A DNA stretch of 64,000 nucleotides from CAKSFT01 sp045544615 (GCA_045544615.1 JAZPZI010000014.1:41483-105482), one strand, 5' to 3'. Counted from the first letter of the stretch, positions 53,262 through 62,902 are shown. The notes: generated from the sequence alone by a model not told the origin. Translations and numbers: made by a program.

Positions 53262-53387
53262 ATATATCAGATAAAAGTTTTGGCTTTCATTATCGGGAAT
53301 TATCAAGACAGAGATGGTATCTTGTAAAAAACGAATAATGGAGGTAAGAAAAGCCATAACTTATAATCTGCAAGATAGTTTTAATGA

Positions 53388-54881
53388 TTATATTTGGTTT
53401 ATAAATCTGTCAAAAGCATCCGCTCCTGATTCATCATGCTTATAAACACCTGCATGTTCAAGAACTGTAACAAAGGTCTTGCCTATTTCCTGTCTTAATA
53501 TTTCATTGACATTTTCTCGGTTTAGTTCAGGATGAGCACCTCTGACTTTATCTGCCCATTCTTTATGTACCTTTGTCTTTTCGTTCTTACTCAAATCCTC
53601 ACCGTTTACAAGGGCTCCCGCCACTGCATCCATTTCTTCAACAAGTCTTGATGGCAAAACTGCTAAGCTCATAACTTCAATAAGAACGATATTTTCCTTT
53701 TTTATATTATGAAGTTCTTTGTGCGGATGATATACTCCCAAAGGATGTTCATCGGTTGTGATGTTATTTCTTAACACCAAATCCATTATATATTTACCAT
53801 CAACCATACTTGCAATAGGTGTAATTGTATTATGCGGTTCACCATCCGTTTGAGCAAAGATAAACGCACTTTCATCGGAATAGTTTCTCCAGCTGTTGAG
53901 AATTCTATCGGACAATTCAATAATCTTATCTTTATCAGAACTCTTTAATCTGATGACCGACATTGGCCACTTCAAGCGGCTGACTTCGACATTCTCAAAC
54001 CCATTTATATCATAAAACATTTCACTTTTAGCTCTGTGCATTGCAAAAATATGATTACCACCCTGAAAATGTTCATGTGTCAGAATTGATCCACCTACAA
54101 TCGGCAAATCAGCATTTGAGCCGATAATGTAGTGCGGAAACTGTCCGATAAAATCAAGCAATTTTGCAAAAACTGACTTATCAATCACCATCGGAGTATG
54201 CTTTGCATTCAAGAGAATACAATGCTCATTGTAATAAACATACGGAGAATATTGGAATCCCCATTCTTCACCGCATATCTTGATCGGGATAATTCTATGG
54301 TTCTGTCTTGCAGGATGATCAACCCTTCCGCCATAACCCTCGTTTTCAATGCAAAGTTGGCATTTTGGATATGATACCTGCTTTTGCAACTTTGCGGCTG
54401 CAATTGCTTTGGGATCCTTTTCCGGTTTTGAACAGTTAATCGTTATTTCAATTTCTCCATACTCGGAGTCAACAGTCCATTTTACATCCTTTTTGATTCT
54501 GTCTCTTCTGATATAGTTGGTATTACATGAGAGTTCATAGAAATAGTCTGTCGCCTCTTCAGGGCTTGTTTTATACTTTTCAATAAATCTCGTTATTACC
54601 GTTGACGGATATGGCGTTAATATATCCATAATTTCTGTATCAAAAATATCTCTGTATACGATACTGTCTTCAATTATGCCTTTTTCTACCGCAAAATCGG
54701 TTATGTCCTTTAATATTTCACTCAATTCGCTAATTGACTCACACTTTTCATTTGTTTCCTCATAAGAATCAATTCCAAGACGTGTCAGAATTTTGTTGCG
54801 GGCATATATTGCATCGCTTTCTTCTATAAGTCCTGTAATCAAGCCATATGATACCAATTTGTCAATGCTCTTATTTATCAT
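53388..54881 (-). CDS. galT: UDP-glucose--hexose-1-phosphate uridylyltransferase, class II GalT
   Basis: GalT exchanges UMP between UDP-glucose and galactose-1-phosphate in the Leloir pathway. The 497-residue protein belongs to the class II (Firmicutes) group. It shows the N-terminal LVSYGLITGLIEESDAIYARN, NEGYGGRVDHPARQNHRIIP, and the His-rich ILTHEHFQGGNHIFAMHRA. The C-terminal part contains HPHKELHNIKKENI. It is the last gene of the upstream catabolic unit, next to lacZ, so galactose released by LacZ is the likely source of substrate. No galactokinase or epimerase (galK, galE) lies in the window. Confidence 0.95.
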   Translation of the reverse strand: MINKSIDKLVSYGLITGLIEESDAIYARNKILTRLGIDSYEETNEKCESISELSEILKDITDFAVEKGIIEDSIVYRDIFDTEIMDILTPYPSTVITRFIEKYKTSPEEATDYFYELSCNTNYIRRDRIKKDVKWTVDSEYGEIEITINCSKPEKDPKAIAAAKLQKQVSYPKCQLCIENEGYGGRVDHPARQNHRIIPIKICGEEWGFQYSPYVYYNEHCILLNAKHTPMVIDKSVFAKLLDFIGQFPHYIIGSNADLPIVGGSILTHEHFQGGNHIFAMHRAKSEMFYDINGFENVEVSRLKWPMSVIRLKSSDKDKIIELSDRILNSWRNYSDESAFIFAQTDGEPHNTITPIASMVDGKYIMDLVLRNNITTDEHPLGVYHPHKELHNIKKENIVLIEVMSLAVLPSRLVEEMDAVAGALVNGEDLSKNEKTKVHKEWADKVRGAHPELNRENVNEILRQEIGKTFVTVLEHAGVYKHDESGADAFDRFINQI

Positions 54882-54911
54882 TTCAATACCTTCTTTTTAA
54901 TTTTGTACCTT

Positions 54912-55742
54912 TTATTTTTCAGCATTCACATATTTATTCAAAACCGGGATAACAGAAAACCCCGTTATAAAATTTGTAATTGGCGGAAAAACAAAAACCT
55001 CTAAGAATAGAATTACAATCAAAGCCAACAAACTTTTCGGATGCATGATAGCAGTAAATGGTATAATTATATACAACAAAACATTTAAGCCAAGAATCAG
55101 CAGATTCATCGGTGCTTTCCCAAGTGCTATCAGACAAGAGTTTTTTAATATATGTTTTAGCGGTAAATCAAATGTAATCATCATTGGGTAAATGTATATA
55201 TGCATCATCACATATATAACAGAAACCACTATGAGTATGTACTGAAAAACAATCTTCCCCGTTTCACCATAAAATCTGATAGCAACAGAAAATACATACA
55301 ACACAATCAAGTCAATAACCCACAATATGATGCTTTGTTTAAAATTCGATTTAAACCTTTCAAAATAATCACTCATCATGTTACAATGATGCTCATTTGC
55401 ATATTCACGGATAATATAAGCAAAACCAGCAGTTGCGGGCCCTATCCCGACAAACATCATAAAAATGAATGAAAAAGCAAATCTCAGTAAAATATCATAT
55501 TTGAGGAAGTTCATATCTGGCGAGCTCAACACTGCCTTATCAATTATGGGTGATGTTATCACACCGCAAACAACCATTGTTACCGCAAAAAAAGGCAATG
55601 CTGAAATTAAATACAATAAATTCAGTTTAAATAAATCCCATAACTTTCTTGGATAAATATCCAGAAAAATCTGCCATCGTGGTTGATTGGGATCTCTTTT
55701 ATTTACGCCCTTTCCGGGCTTTGAATAATTATAAAAAAACAT
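54912..55742 (-). CDS. YesL-like (DUF624) membrane protein
   Basis: The 276-residue protein starts at the ATG at 55740-55742 behind AAAGGGAAA; a longer frame overlaps lacZ and lacks a ribosome site. It has five or six transmembrane helices and the DUF624 pattern (IYPRKLWDLFKLNLLYLISALPFF, ATAGFAYIIREYANEHHCNMMSDYFERFKSNFKQS). YesL-like proteins accompany Lpl-type sugar transporters and YesMN systems in Firmicutes. Their role is unknown, perhaps an accessory membrane function. It lies between lacZ and galT. Confidence 0.85.
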   Translation of the reverse strand: MFFYNYSKPGKGVNKRDPNQPRWQIFLDIYPRKLWDLFKLNLLYLISALPFFAVTMVVCGVITSPIIDKAVLSSPDMNFLKYDILLRFAFSFIFMMFVGIGPATAGFAYIIREYANEHHCNMMSDYFERFKSNFKQSIILWVIDLIVLYVFSVAIRFYGETGKIVFQYILIVVSVIYVMMHIYIYPMMITFDLPLKHILKNSCLIALGKAPMNLLILGLNVLLYIIIPFTAIMHPKSLLALIVILFLEVFVFPPITNFITGFSVIPVLNKYVNAEK

Positions 55743-55800
55743 TTGTTTCCCTTTCTGTAAATTCAAATTCCCGATTTGCACCTGTTCTAATACATAACCT

Positions 55801-58635
55801 TTATTTGATAAAGAACGAGAATTCAAACTTTCCTTTTCCAAGCCAATATTTTTCCAACAATTGTGGGCCACAGCTGTTCGACCCGATACCTGAAACCTTA
55901 TAGTCTATCCTTACATTTGTCTTGTTATTTTTGACAAGCTCGTTGATATGCATAGCACTTGTCAGAACATCAGATGTGTACTTGGAAACATTGAACTCAA
56001 ATTCAGTGTCACCGATAAACTCCAATCCGCAGTCCATCTTGAGCATTTTGGTTCTTGTATGGTTTCCATGTTCCTGAGGCATTATGTAGTTCACATACTC
56101 GATTTCCGCACTACTGCTAAATTTTCCGATTTTTGTATGACGGCACATATCGCAATAATTTTCCATCTCACCCATACCGTAGTATGTGAAGCTGTCATTT
56201 TCTTTGTTAAGCGTAAATTCAAATCCAAGTCGTGGCAGGAACGGGCAATTTATCAGTTCATTTATTTCACCGTTAACTACAACCTGCACCCCATTTTCAA
56301 AGAATCTGTACCTGATTGTGTGATACAAAAACGGGATTCTCGAAACACCTGCAAGGTTTCCTTTAACTATAATTTCATTGTCGCAAAAATTGCAAGAATA
56401 AACCTTACTGAACAAGCGGTTTATGTTTATTCCGCTCATATTATCCTGAAACAGCCCCCAGTTGTTTTTAATCTTTCTATCATTATCGGTAGGTGCTCTC
56501 CATGAGGTTAAACGAACAGGCTCTGCAAGCATTTCCTCACCATTTTTTACCATAGATACAATATTTCCGGTTATTTTGGATATTGTATACTCTGTATACT
56601 TGGTTTTTGCATATATATTCTTCGCATCATCCGACAAGTTGATTGCCGCTTCGCCCATATCAGGGTCTATTCTAACACTTTTAATTTCGTGTTGTACAAA
56701 ACCACGCTCAAACCCATCATCGAGCTGATACACATTAAGATATATGCCCATTTTGCAGGCATCATTAAACTCAAACGGCAAGTCCACTTCCGCTGTCTGA
56801 TGCGGTTCGATACCAAAAGTTTTAATACAACTTTCTACAACTTCTCCATCAACAACCTTTTCAAACTTGAATTCGTACTTATCAAGATTAGTAAAGTCAT
56901 AATAATTAGTCAGATACAATTTACCGTTTTTGTATTCACTGGCAAAATACTGATACGAATATTTTGTATTATATGAACCCGCTTTAAACTGTCTGTCATA
57001 AAAAACCAAACCGTCACAACAGAAGTTACCATCGTGTGTCAATTCTCCAAAATCACCGCCATACATAGGAATAGAATCCTTTATAACGGTATGGTCAGCC
57101 CATTCCCAGATACATCCGCCAATGAATTTAGGATATTGATACATCAATTCCACATAATCATAAACATCTCCCGGGCCATTCCCCATAGCGTGAGAATATT
57201 CACAAAGAAAAACCGGTTGTTTTAGTTCATCGTTTTTAATATACTTTTCTTCCAGTTCCTCAACACCTGTATACATAAGCGAAACAACATCAGGGACTCC
57301 GTGATACCCTTGTCTTGATGCGTCCTCACAGTGAATGAGTCTTTCAGAATCTCTGCTTCTGAGCCAGTCAACCATTTTTCTGTGATTTATTCCGTGTCCG
57401 CTTTCGTTACCGGTTGACCACATAATAATACATGCATGATTTTTGTCTCTTTCATACATTCTTACAGCACGCTCAACATATGAGTCTTCCCATTCCGGCA
57501 TACTATGAATCCACTCATCAGGACATTCTTTATCATCCCATCTGTAGCCGGTATTTCTGCTGACAAATCCGTGAGTTTCCAGATCGGTTTCGTCTATGAC
57601 ATAAAATCCCATTTCATCGCACATATTCAAAAACTCAGGTGTTGGCGGGTAATGCGACATTCTGACTGTGTTTATGTTTAGTTCCTTCATCTTAAGAAGG
57701 TCATTTTTTAATTCCTCTTCGGTCATGACATAACCGTGATATGCGTTGGTGTCATGATGATTTACTCCCTTTAGTTTAACACTCACACCATTCACCAATA
57801 GCTCAAACTTATCGGAAATTCCGATTTCTCGCATTCCAACTTTGATTGGAATATATTCACTTTTACCCTTAACCACAACTGTATATAAATACGGATTTTC
57901 CGCATTCCAGAGAATAGGATTTGTAAGGTCTGCAATTTCTCCTTCAGCATCATAAATTTCATACTCCGGGCATGAAACCGATATAGTTTTGCAGTCTGCC
58001 GTAACCTTTACATCCTTGAAATGATTTTCTTCCCTTGACAAAAGATAAACATCACGGAAAATTCCGCTAAATCTGAAAAAGTCCTGATCCTCAAGATAGC
58101 TTCCCAAGCACCACTTGAACACTTTTGCAGTCAGTTCATTTTCTCCGACTTTGACATACTTCGATATTTCAAACTCTGCCTGCAAATGCGAACCTTGCGA
58201 ATATCCGACATATTCACCGTTTACATATAAGAAAACACAGGATGAGACACCCTCAAAAACAATATATGTCTTTCTTCCATTCCAGTCGCTGTCAATCTGA
58301 AAGCTCTTATTATACACACCGCATGGGTTCATATCCGGAACATACGGCGGATCAACAGGGAACGGATAGTTTACATTTGTGTATCCGATTTTATCATAGC
58401 CGTGCAGTTGCCAGCAGGACGGGACAGGAATTTTGTCCCACTCTTCAATTTTTTCAGTGATATCAAACTCTGATTCAAAATACTTAAAATTCCATTCACC
58501 GTTTAAAAGACGATAGAACTTTGATTCTTCTTTTTTTCCACGAAGTGCCTTTTCCAAAGAATCATAAGGTATGTAGTACGCCCTTTGAGGCTCTCTGTTT
58601 TCGCTTATTTTATCAAGTCTTTCGTATTCTCTCAT
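55801..58635 (-). CDS. lacZ: Beta-galactosidase, GH2 LacZ type
   Basis: The enzyme hydrolyses terminal beta-galactosides in the cytoplasm; no signal peptide is present. The 944-residue protein has the LacZ layout: a jelly-roll sugar-binding domain with SCWQLHGYDKIGYTNVNYPF and a GH2 sandwich. The TIM barrel carries GVNHHDTNAYHGY (about 290-302), acid/base Glu411 in WSTGNESGHG and nucleophile Glu479 in CEYSHAMGNGPG. A C-terminal small-chain domain follows (about 670-940). It is shorter than E. coli LacZ (1023) mainly in the second sandwich domain. It is followed by the yesL-like and galT genes. Confidence 0.94.
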   Translation of the reverse strand: MREYERLDKISENREPQRAYYIPYDSLEKALRGKKEESKFYRLLNGEWNFKYFESEFDITEKIEEWDKIPVPSCWQLHGYDKIGYTNVNYPFPVDPPYVPDMNPCGVYNKSFQIDSDWNGRKTYIVFEGVSSCVFLYVNGEYVGYSQGSHLQAEFEISKYVKVGENELTAKVFKWCLGSYLEDQDFFRFSGIFRDVYLLSREENHFKDVKVTADCKTISVSCPEYEIYDAEGEIADLTNPILWNAENPYLYTVVVKGKSEYIPIKVGMREIGISDKFELLVNGVSVKLKGVNHHDTNAYHGYVMTEEELKNDLLKMKELNINTVRMSHYPPTPEFLNMCDEMGFYVIDETDLETHGFVSRNTGYRWDDKECPDEWIHSMPEWEDSYVERAVRMYERDKNHACIIMWSTGNESGHGINHRKMVDWLRSRDSERLIHCEDASRQGYHGVPDVVSLMYTGVEELEEKYIKNDELKQPVFLCEYSHAMGNGPGDVYDYVELMYQYPKFIGGCIWEWADHTVIKDSIPMYGGDFGELTHDGNFCCDGLVFYDRQFKAGSYNTKYSYQYFASEYKNGKLYLTNYYDFTNLDKYEFKFEKVVDGEVVESCIKTFGIEPHQTAEVDLPFEFNDACKMGIYLNVYQLDDGFERGFVQHEIKSVRIDPDMGEAAINLSDDAKNIYAKTKYTEYTISKITGNIVSMVKNGEEMLAEPVRLTSWRAPTDNDRKIKNNWGLFQDNMSGININRLFSKVYSCNFCDNEIIVKGNLAGVSRIPFLYHTIRYRFFENGVQVVVNGEINELINCPFLPRLGFEFTLNKENDSFTYYGMGEMENYCDMCRHTKIGKFSSSAEIEYVNYIMPQEHGNHTRTKMLKMDCGLEFIGDTEFEFNVSKYTSDVLTSAMHINELVKNNKTNVRIDYKVSGIGSNSCGPQLLEKYWLGKGKFEFSFFIK

Positions 58636-58650
58636 AGCATTTCCTCATTC

Positions 58651-58731
58651 CTATATTTTACAAAGTTTTAGTATAACAGTTGAATACGGTGCAATTTTGT
58701 CTACATCACCTTTAACTACCGACTTAATCAT
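58651..58731 (-). CDS. Possible 26-residue small protein or gene remnant
   Basis: An ATG at 58729-58731, four bases after GAGG, opens 26 codons: MIKSVVKGDVDKIAPYS and so on to LKLCKI-stop, 15 bases before the lacZ start. The phrase KIAPYSTVILKL resembles the last strand of some glycoside hydrolases (for example arabinofuranosidases), so it may be the remaining 3' end of a lost gene. It could also be a true small protein, given the ribosome site. Confidence 0.3.
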   Translation of the reverse strand: MIKSVVKGDVDKIAPYSTVILKLCKI

Positions 58732-58765
58732 ATATCCTCATTTATGTATATACCGAAGCCTCTGT

Positions 58766-59386
58766 TTATTCCATGCAGATTTTATAGTTCTCACCATAAA
58801 TTCCACCGAATACACCATTTTCAACAAGCTCCGTATTATCTTCGTGCGCTATTATATATTTGTTTGTATGAGTAATAAGCTTGTCTTCAGAGATAAAATC
58901 AAGGTCTGTGTTGGTATCCTTTAAAAGCCCTACTACACAGCCGAAACCATCTTTTGATGCCTGAATCGGGCAGTAATGAAGGGTTGTTGCATACATTTCG
59001 ATAGCTTCACCCTTTAATACCTTAAAGGCCTTTACTTTATCGGAATTGTATCTGTTACCCTCTTCAACATCACGAACATCGCCCACAAGCAAAATTATAT
59101 CAGCTACAGCAATATTAACTTCTGAGCATTTATGCCATTCTAAAGCATTCAAAGTATCGTTATATCCCCAGCAATATCCAAGCTGTGTCGGCATTCCGCC
59201 AAAGATTTCATTTTTTATATCTTTCATAATCGGAAGCTGTTCAAATTCTTCCTTGGAAGGCACATACATTGAGCCAGCCTCCGGCAATTCCACCTTTTCA
59301 GCTTCTTCTATAATTTCTTTTGTATCAAGATTAAGGACATTACCAAACGGTAAAAATTCCTTGTCTGTAACTCTGTATATTTTCAT
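58766..59386 (-). CDS. DUF4867-like cupin-type protein
   Basis: The protein of 206 residues starts at the ATG at 59384-59386 behind GGGTGG. Sequence such as DKEFLPFGNVLNLD, EWHKCSEVNIAVADIILLVGDVRD and VLKGEAIEMYATTLHYCPIQASKDGFGCVVGLLKDTN resembles DUF4867, a cupin-like family related to ureidoglycolate lyase folds. It is found beside sugar-catabolism genes in Clostridia. The His and Glu residues in EWHKCSEVN could bind metal. The function is not known; a role as a sugar epimerase or isomerase would be a guess. Confidence 0.65.
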   Translation of the reverse strand: MKIYRVTDKEFLPFGNVLNLDTKEIIEEAEKVELPEAGSMYVPSKEEFEQLPIMKDIKNEIFGGMPTQLGYCWGYNDTLNALEWHKCSEVNIAVADIILLVGDVRDVEEGNRYNSDKVKAFKVLKGEAIEMYATTLHYCPIQASKDGFGCVVGLLKDTNTDLDFISEDKLITHTNKYIIAHEDNTELVENGVFGGIYGENYKICME

Positions 59387-59404
59387 ATAAATCCACCCTT
59401 TCAA

Positions 59405-60331
59405 TTATACATATCCAACATCCATTTTCACATCATCGCTTACGGTATTATCATATCCGTAATATACTTCATATATTGCCTCTGCAATATCCTTCCTTGC
59501 ATCTCCCCAAGCTGAATTTGATAATAAAATAATATCAAAATCCACTTCCGGCAGTTGAACGTGCATTGTTCTGAACCCTTCCCAACCACCGTTATGGGTG
59601 ATACGCTTCATATTGTGCCAGTTACTTATGGTACAACCAAAGCCCATAGAATTGATTGGCGACGGGGTTAAAATTTCTTCCCAAGACTTTGAAGATAAAA
59701 GAAGCTTGTGTTTTATTGCCTTATTAAGACAATATACATCATCAACTGTAGATACAACATCTGCTCCGCCCATAACCCATTCTGTAACTCTGTCGGCAGG
59801 TACTATATCATCTTCCTTTTTAGTGTAGCCTTTAACCCTCTTTTCCAAAGTCAAAGCTTTGTTGTCAACAAAGGTATCATACATACCCAAAGGCTCAAAG
59901 ACCTCTGTTTTCATATACTCGCCGTAGCTCATACCCGAAACACATTCAATGATCAATGCACAAATAATAAAGTTAATATTTGCATACTGCCCTTTTGTTC
60001 CAGGCTCAAACATCATATCATATTCCGAAAGCAACAATAGTTGCTCTTTAAGTTGCTCCGATGTTTCACCAATATATTTTTGGCGAAAATCCGTGTTCTG
60101 GTCAAAGTCGGGAATACCGCTTGTATGATTCAATAAATATCTTATTGTTACTGCTTTATCAAAGCCTTTTGCCTCAGACAAATAAACGCCCGGATGTTTA
60201 TCAATATCAACGAGATTTTTATCTTTTAATTTCATCAGACCTATTGTGCAAAACGGCTTTGAAAGAGAATACAATGTAAACATAGAATCCTTTGAGAATT
60301 CTGTTTTGTTTTCTATGTCAGCATACCCCAT
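59405..60331 (-). CDS. Beta-lactamase-fold serine hydrolase (class C-like), main part
   Basis: The 308-residue frame has the Beta-lactamase/PBP transpeptidase-like fold: SxxK as SLSK (residues 22-25, YSLSKPF), the Tyr motif as YANIN (near 102), HNGGWEGFR (near 247) as the third motif. Family members act as esterases, D-aminopeptidases or glycopeptide hydrolases rather than true beta-lactamases. There is no signal peptide. The ATG at 60329-60331 has no ribosome site and lies inside the homologous region; the frame stays open upstream and the real N-terminus appears to be in another frame (see 60332-60446). The gene is probably frameshifted. Confidence 0.75.
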   Translation of the reverse strand: MGYADIENKTEFSKDSMFTLYSLSKPFCTIGLMKLKDKNLVDIDKHPGVYLSEAKGFDKAVTIRYLLNHTSGIPDFDQNTDFRQKYIGETSEQLKEQLLLLSEYDMMFEPGTKGQYANINFIICALIIECVSGMSYGEYMKTEVFEPLGMYDTFVDNKALTLEKRVKGYTKKEDDIVPADRVTEWVMGGADVVSTVDDVYCLNKAIKHKLLLSSKSWEEILTPSPINSMGFGCTISNWHNMKRITHNGGWEGFRTMHVQLPEVDFDIILLSNSAWGDARKDIAEAIYEVYYGYDNTVSDDVKMDVGYV

Positions 60332-60446
60332 AAATTTTTCATAGATAACTTCATCTTTTGAGGTAATCCTTAATATGCCTGAATTTTTATTAGTTTTATA
60401 ATAGGCATCTAAAAAAGCTGTCCATTTTATCGCAAAAGTTCCGCAT
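60332..60446 (-). pseudogene. Frameshifted 5' end of the serine hydrolase gene
   Basis: An ATG at 60444-60446 lies seven bases after AAAGGAG, which overlaps the sialidase stop. It reads MRNFCDKMDSFF and then hits a stop. In the other frame the coding continues as LDAYYKTNKNSGILRITS into MGYADIE of the main part. Removing one base from the six-A run at 60411-60416 (plus strand) would join both into one protein of about 346 residues. This is either a real mutation, a slippage site or a sequencing error. Confidence 0.75.
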
Positions 60447-60458
60447 CACATTGCTCCT

Positions 60459-61538
60459 TTATTCCAATTCTTCTTTTCGTACCTTTATCATTTTATTGGA
60501 GTTCAAACATCCTTCAGAATTGTTTGAATGATAATATGCAACAAGAAAATAATCTCCACCGTCAAAAATCGCAGCATAGCAGTATCCGTTTGTATCGTCA
60601 TCCTCAAGGCAGAAAATCTCATCAAACTTATTCCCGTCATCCTCTGAAACAGCACAGATATAAGGTGTTCTGCCCCACGTTCTGCTATCTGCAAGCTCAC
60701 GGGTTGTGTAAGATGGGATTGGATTAAAAATCGCTACAACCTTATCACCGCAAACCTTTTTCATACCCATAGGCGATAATGGTGATGTAAAGAATTTCAT
60801 AGGATGTGGAGTTGTCCAGGTTTTGCCGTTATCGTAGGATATACATTCATACTGAAATCCCATATCAGTTCTCGACCATGCAACAATTTCTCCCGAATCC
60901 CTTTGATAAAGTCCGCTTTCCTGAAGTCCTGAACCGCTTTCTTTTTCAGGTATTTCAATATCTCCTGCGAGTTTATACCATGTATATCCATCATCATCCG
61001 ATGCGAAAATATTGAGTTTTGCAACCATACCGATATTGAATTTCCCAGGAGTAGGTGGATTTTCATTAAACGGATGACAGTTTGCAGGAATCAGTATTCT
61101 GCCGCTTTTGAGTTTAATAACTCTGTCGTTATTTGTAACAAAATACTTATCTTCGTTTATACATCTTAAAGGCTTAGACCAGGTTTTTCCGTTATCAGAG
61201 GAGCGTACCATATACACGACACAGGAGCAAGTTTCGTTTTCTTTTTTTAGGTAAAATGTACCTATATCCCCATTATCAAAGCGAAGAAGGGATGCACACA
61301 TTACATTTGTGGAATCATGCTTCACTATTAGCTTTTCGTCCTGCCAGGTTTCACCCTCATCGTAAGAGTATATAACATAGATATCTGCAGGACAATGGTC
61401 ATTCCAGTCATTGCCTTCGTATTTAGAATAAGCATACATAATTGTTTGCTCATCAATTCTCAAAAAAGAGCCTTCTCCGTTTCTTGGATTTCCGTCTTTT
61501 GCTTCTAAAAACAAGACCTGCTTTCCGATTTTTTTCAT
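60459..61538 (-). CDS. BNR-repeat sialidase-like protein, cytoplasmic
   Basis: The 359-residue six-bladed propeller has four clear Asp boxes (SxDxGxTW): SYDEGETW (58-65), SSDNGKTW (113-120), SDDDGYTW (180-187) and SYDNGKTW (234-241), and a fifth degenerate one, SEDDGNKF. This is the fold of GH33 sialidases, but the family includes other exo-enzymes. There is no signal peptide, so it would act on imported sialoglycans. Its place beside the N-acetylneuraminate lyase and YhcH genes supports a sialidase. It lies directly downstream of the yhcH-like gene, two bases apart. Confidence 0.78.
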   Translation of the reverse strand: MKKIGKQVLFLEAKDGNPRNGEGSFLRIDEQTIMYAYSKYEGNDWNDHCPADIYVIYSYDEGETWQDEKLIVKHDSTNVMCASLLRFDNGDIGTFYLKKENETCSCVVYMVRSSDNGKTWSKPLRCINEDKYFVTNNDRVIKLKSGRILIPANCHPFNENPPTPGKFNIGMVAKLNIFASDDDGYTWYKLAGDIEIPEKESGSGLQESGLYQRDSGEIVAWSRTDMGFQYECISYDNGKTWTTPHPMKFFTSPLSPMGMKKVCGDKVVAIFNPIPSYTTRELADSRTWGRTPYICAVSEDDGNKFDEIFCLEDDDTNGYCYAAIFDGGDYFLVAYYHSNNSEGCLNSNKMIKVRKEELE

Positions 61539-61540
61539 AA

Positions 61541-61987
61541 TTAATCCTCCGAAACTAATCTTACCTTTGCAACTACCGTTACGAGTTCCTTGCTCTTGTC
61601 AAAATCAACTATAATATTGTGAGCATCCTCCGGGAATACAATTATAAAGTCGCCATCAGACATTTTAATCATGTTACCCTTCCCTTTCAGGAATTCATAT
61701 TCTTTTTCTTCGTCATATTCCTCAACTACATCAAGTTTTTCAGCATCGGAATATCCGAAGGTTTCACTTCCTGAGAGTATGTAGTGTATATCAATAAATT
61801 TTCTGTGCGTCTCATAAATATCCGAAGTCGAATTTCTTACTACGGGTGGGTTTACCCAAGCATTTCCCTCGCTTATAACATATTTTCCGTCTTCTTTTTT
61901 AACAGTTTTCAAATACTCAAACACAGCCTCAAAATGCTTATGTAGCGGATAATATTTTCCGCAATTTTTGATATTTCCTGTAACCAT
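61541..61987 (-). CDS. YhcH/YjgK/YiaL family sugar anomerase
   Basis: The 148-residue cupin-fold protein belongs to the YhcH (NanQ) family. It shows HRKFIDIHYILSGSETFGYS (near 75-95), the acidic run KLDVVEEYDEEKEYEFL and FIIVFPEDAHNIIV near the C-terminus. The conserved His and Glu residues bind a metal. The family speeds anomeric conversion of N-acetylneuraminate or related sugars, giving the form the lyase uses. It lies between the transporter and the sialidase genes in the nan-like unit, 15 bases after the transporter gene. Confidence 0.88.
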   Translation of the reverse strand: MVTGNIKNCGKYYPLHKHFEAVFEYLKTVKKEDGKYVISEGNAWVNPPVVRNSTSDIYETHRKFIDIHYILSGSETFGYSDAEKLDVVEEYDEEKEYEFLKGKGNMIKMSDGDFIIVFPEDAHNIIVDFDKSKELVTVVAKVRLVSED

Positions 61988-62002
61988 TTTTATTACTCCC
62001 TT

Positions 62003-62902
62003 TTATATCATAAAAAAACCGCAGGAAAGAAATGCAGTCAAAAGCTGAATCAGTTGTCTTTTGTTTAATTTCTCTCTGTAAATAATAAAATCAATTATGG
62101 CAATCACTACAATCGGGACACAAAATTCCACCGGTGCCTGGAATATGAGCGGAACCATTCCCGAACAGGTAAGTGATAACTTATCAGAGGTAAATGCCAA
62201 AATCGCATAACCTATAATTATAAGAATGCTTTTTGGCGACATAGTGCTTTTTATTTCCTTTTTAAAAGCATCCGGATTCCTAAAAACAGGTAGAACAAGT
62301 GCAACCAACATCAGTAAAACCGAAATTGTCATATACATAGTAACAAATCCGTTACCGGCAATACCCATCCGATTCACCATATTATAAATTATAAGTGCCG
62401 AGCCCTGTGTGAAAAATACCGTAATACACGCAAGCTTGAACTTAAAAGCATTTTTATTTTTTGTACCTGTTTTTTCAGACACAAAATTAAGCGCAAGGGT
62501 TATGCCAGCAAATAAAAATCCCAATACTTTATAAACAGTCAGAACATTATCTTCGGGCAAAACAAGAATACCATAAACTGTGGGCAGAACCAGCTTTCCC
62601 AGCATCGCACAAGTAATAATAATTGAAATATTCCCCCACGCCGTACCAACCAGACAAAGTATTGCGGTCACTAAAGACGAAATTGCAAATATAAATGCAA
62701 AGCTAATACCAGTTGCGGTAAGTGGAATTGCGTCAGAAACCGCCAATCCTCCTAATACCGCAAAAATATTGAAAAGCAGCATAAAAAGTGCTGTCGGTAT
62801 AATTCCGGTACCATTTTTTACCTGATAGATTTTTCTCAGCTCACCCATTACGCCAACTTCTGATGAAGCTATAATAATAAGCATTAAAGCCGCAAGTTTC
62901 AT
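62003..62902 (-). CDS. DMT-superfamily transporter, probably for a sugar or sialic acid
   Basis: The 299-residue protein has about ten transmembrane helices in two five-helix halves, the layout of the drug/metabolite transporter superfamily (EamA-like). The start MKLAALMLIIIASSEVGVMG and the second-half SALIIYNMVNRMG support this. No substrate motif is known. Its start overlaps the nanA stop by four bases (62899-62902), so it is translationally coupled to N-acetylneuraminate lyase and may import sialic acid or export a breakdown product. Confidence 0.75.
   Translation of the reverse strand: MKLAALMLIIIASSEVGVMGELRKIYQVKNGTGIIPTALFMLLFNIFAVLGGLAVSDAIPLTATGISFAFIFAISSLVTAILCLVGTAWGNISIIITCAMLGKLVLPTVYGILVLPEDNVLTVYKVLGFLFAGITLALNFVSEKTGTKNKNAFKFKLACITVFFTQGSALIIYNMVNRMGIAGNGFVTMYMTISVLLMLVALVLPVFRNPDAFKKEIKSTMSPKSILIIIGYAILAFTSDKLSLTCSGMVPLIFQAPVEFCVPIVVIAIIDFIIYREKLNKRQLIQLLTAFLSCGFFMI

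Noticed and set aside
53181..53357. A 58-codon minus-strand frame after galT starting MAFLTSIIRF
   Set aside because: It has no ribosome site, and its second half runs through the large terminator-like hairpin, which explains the base pattern better than coding.
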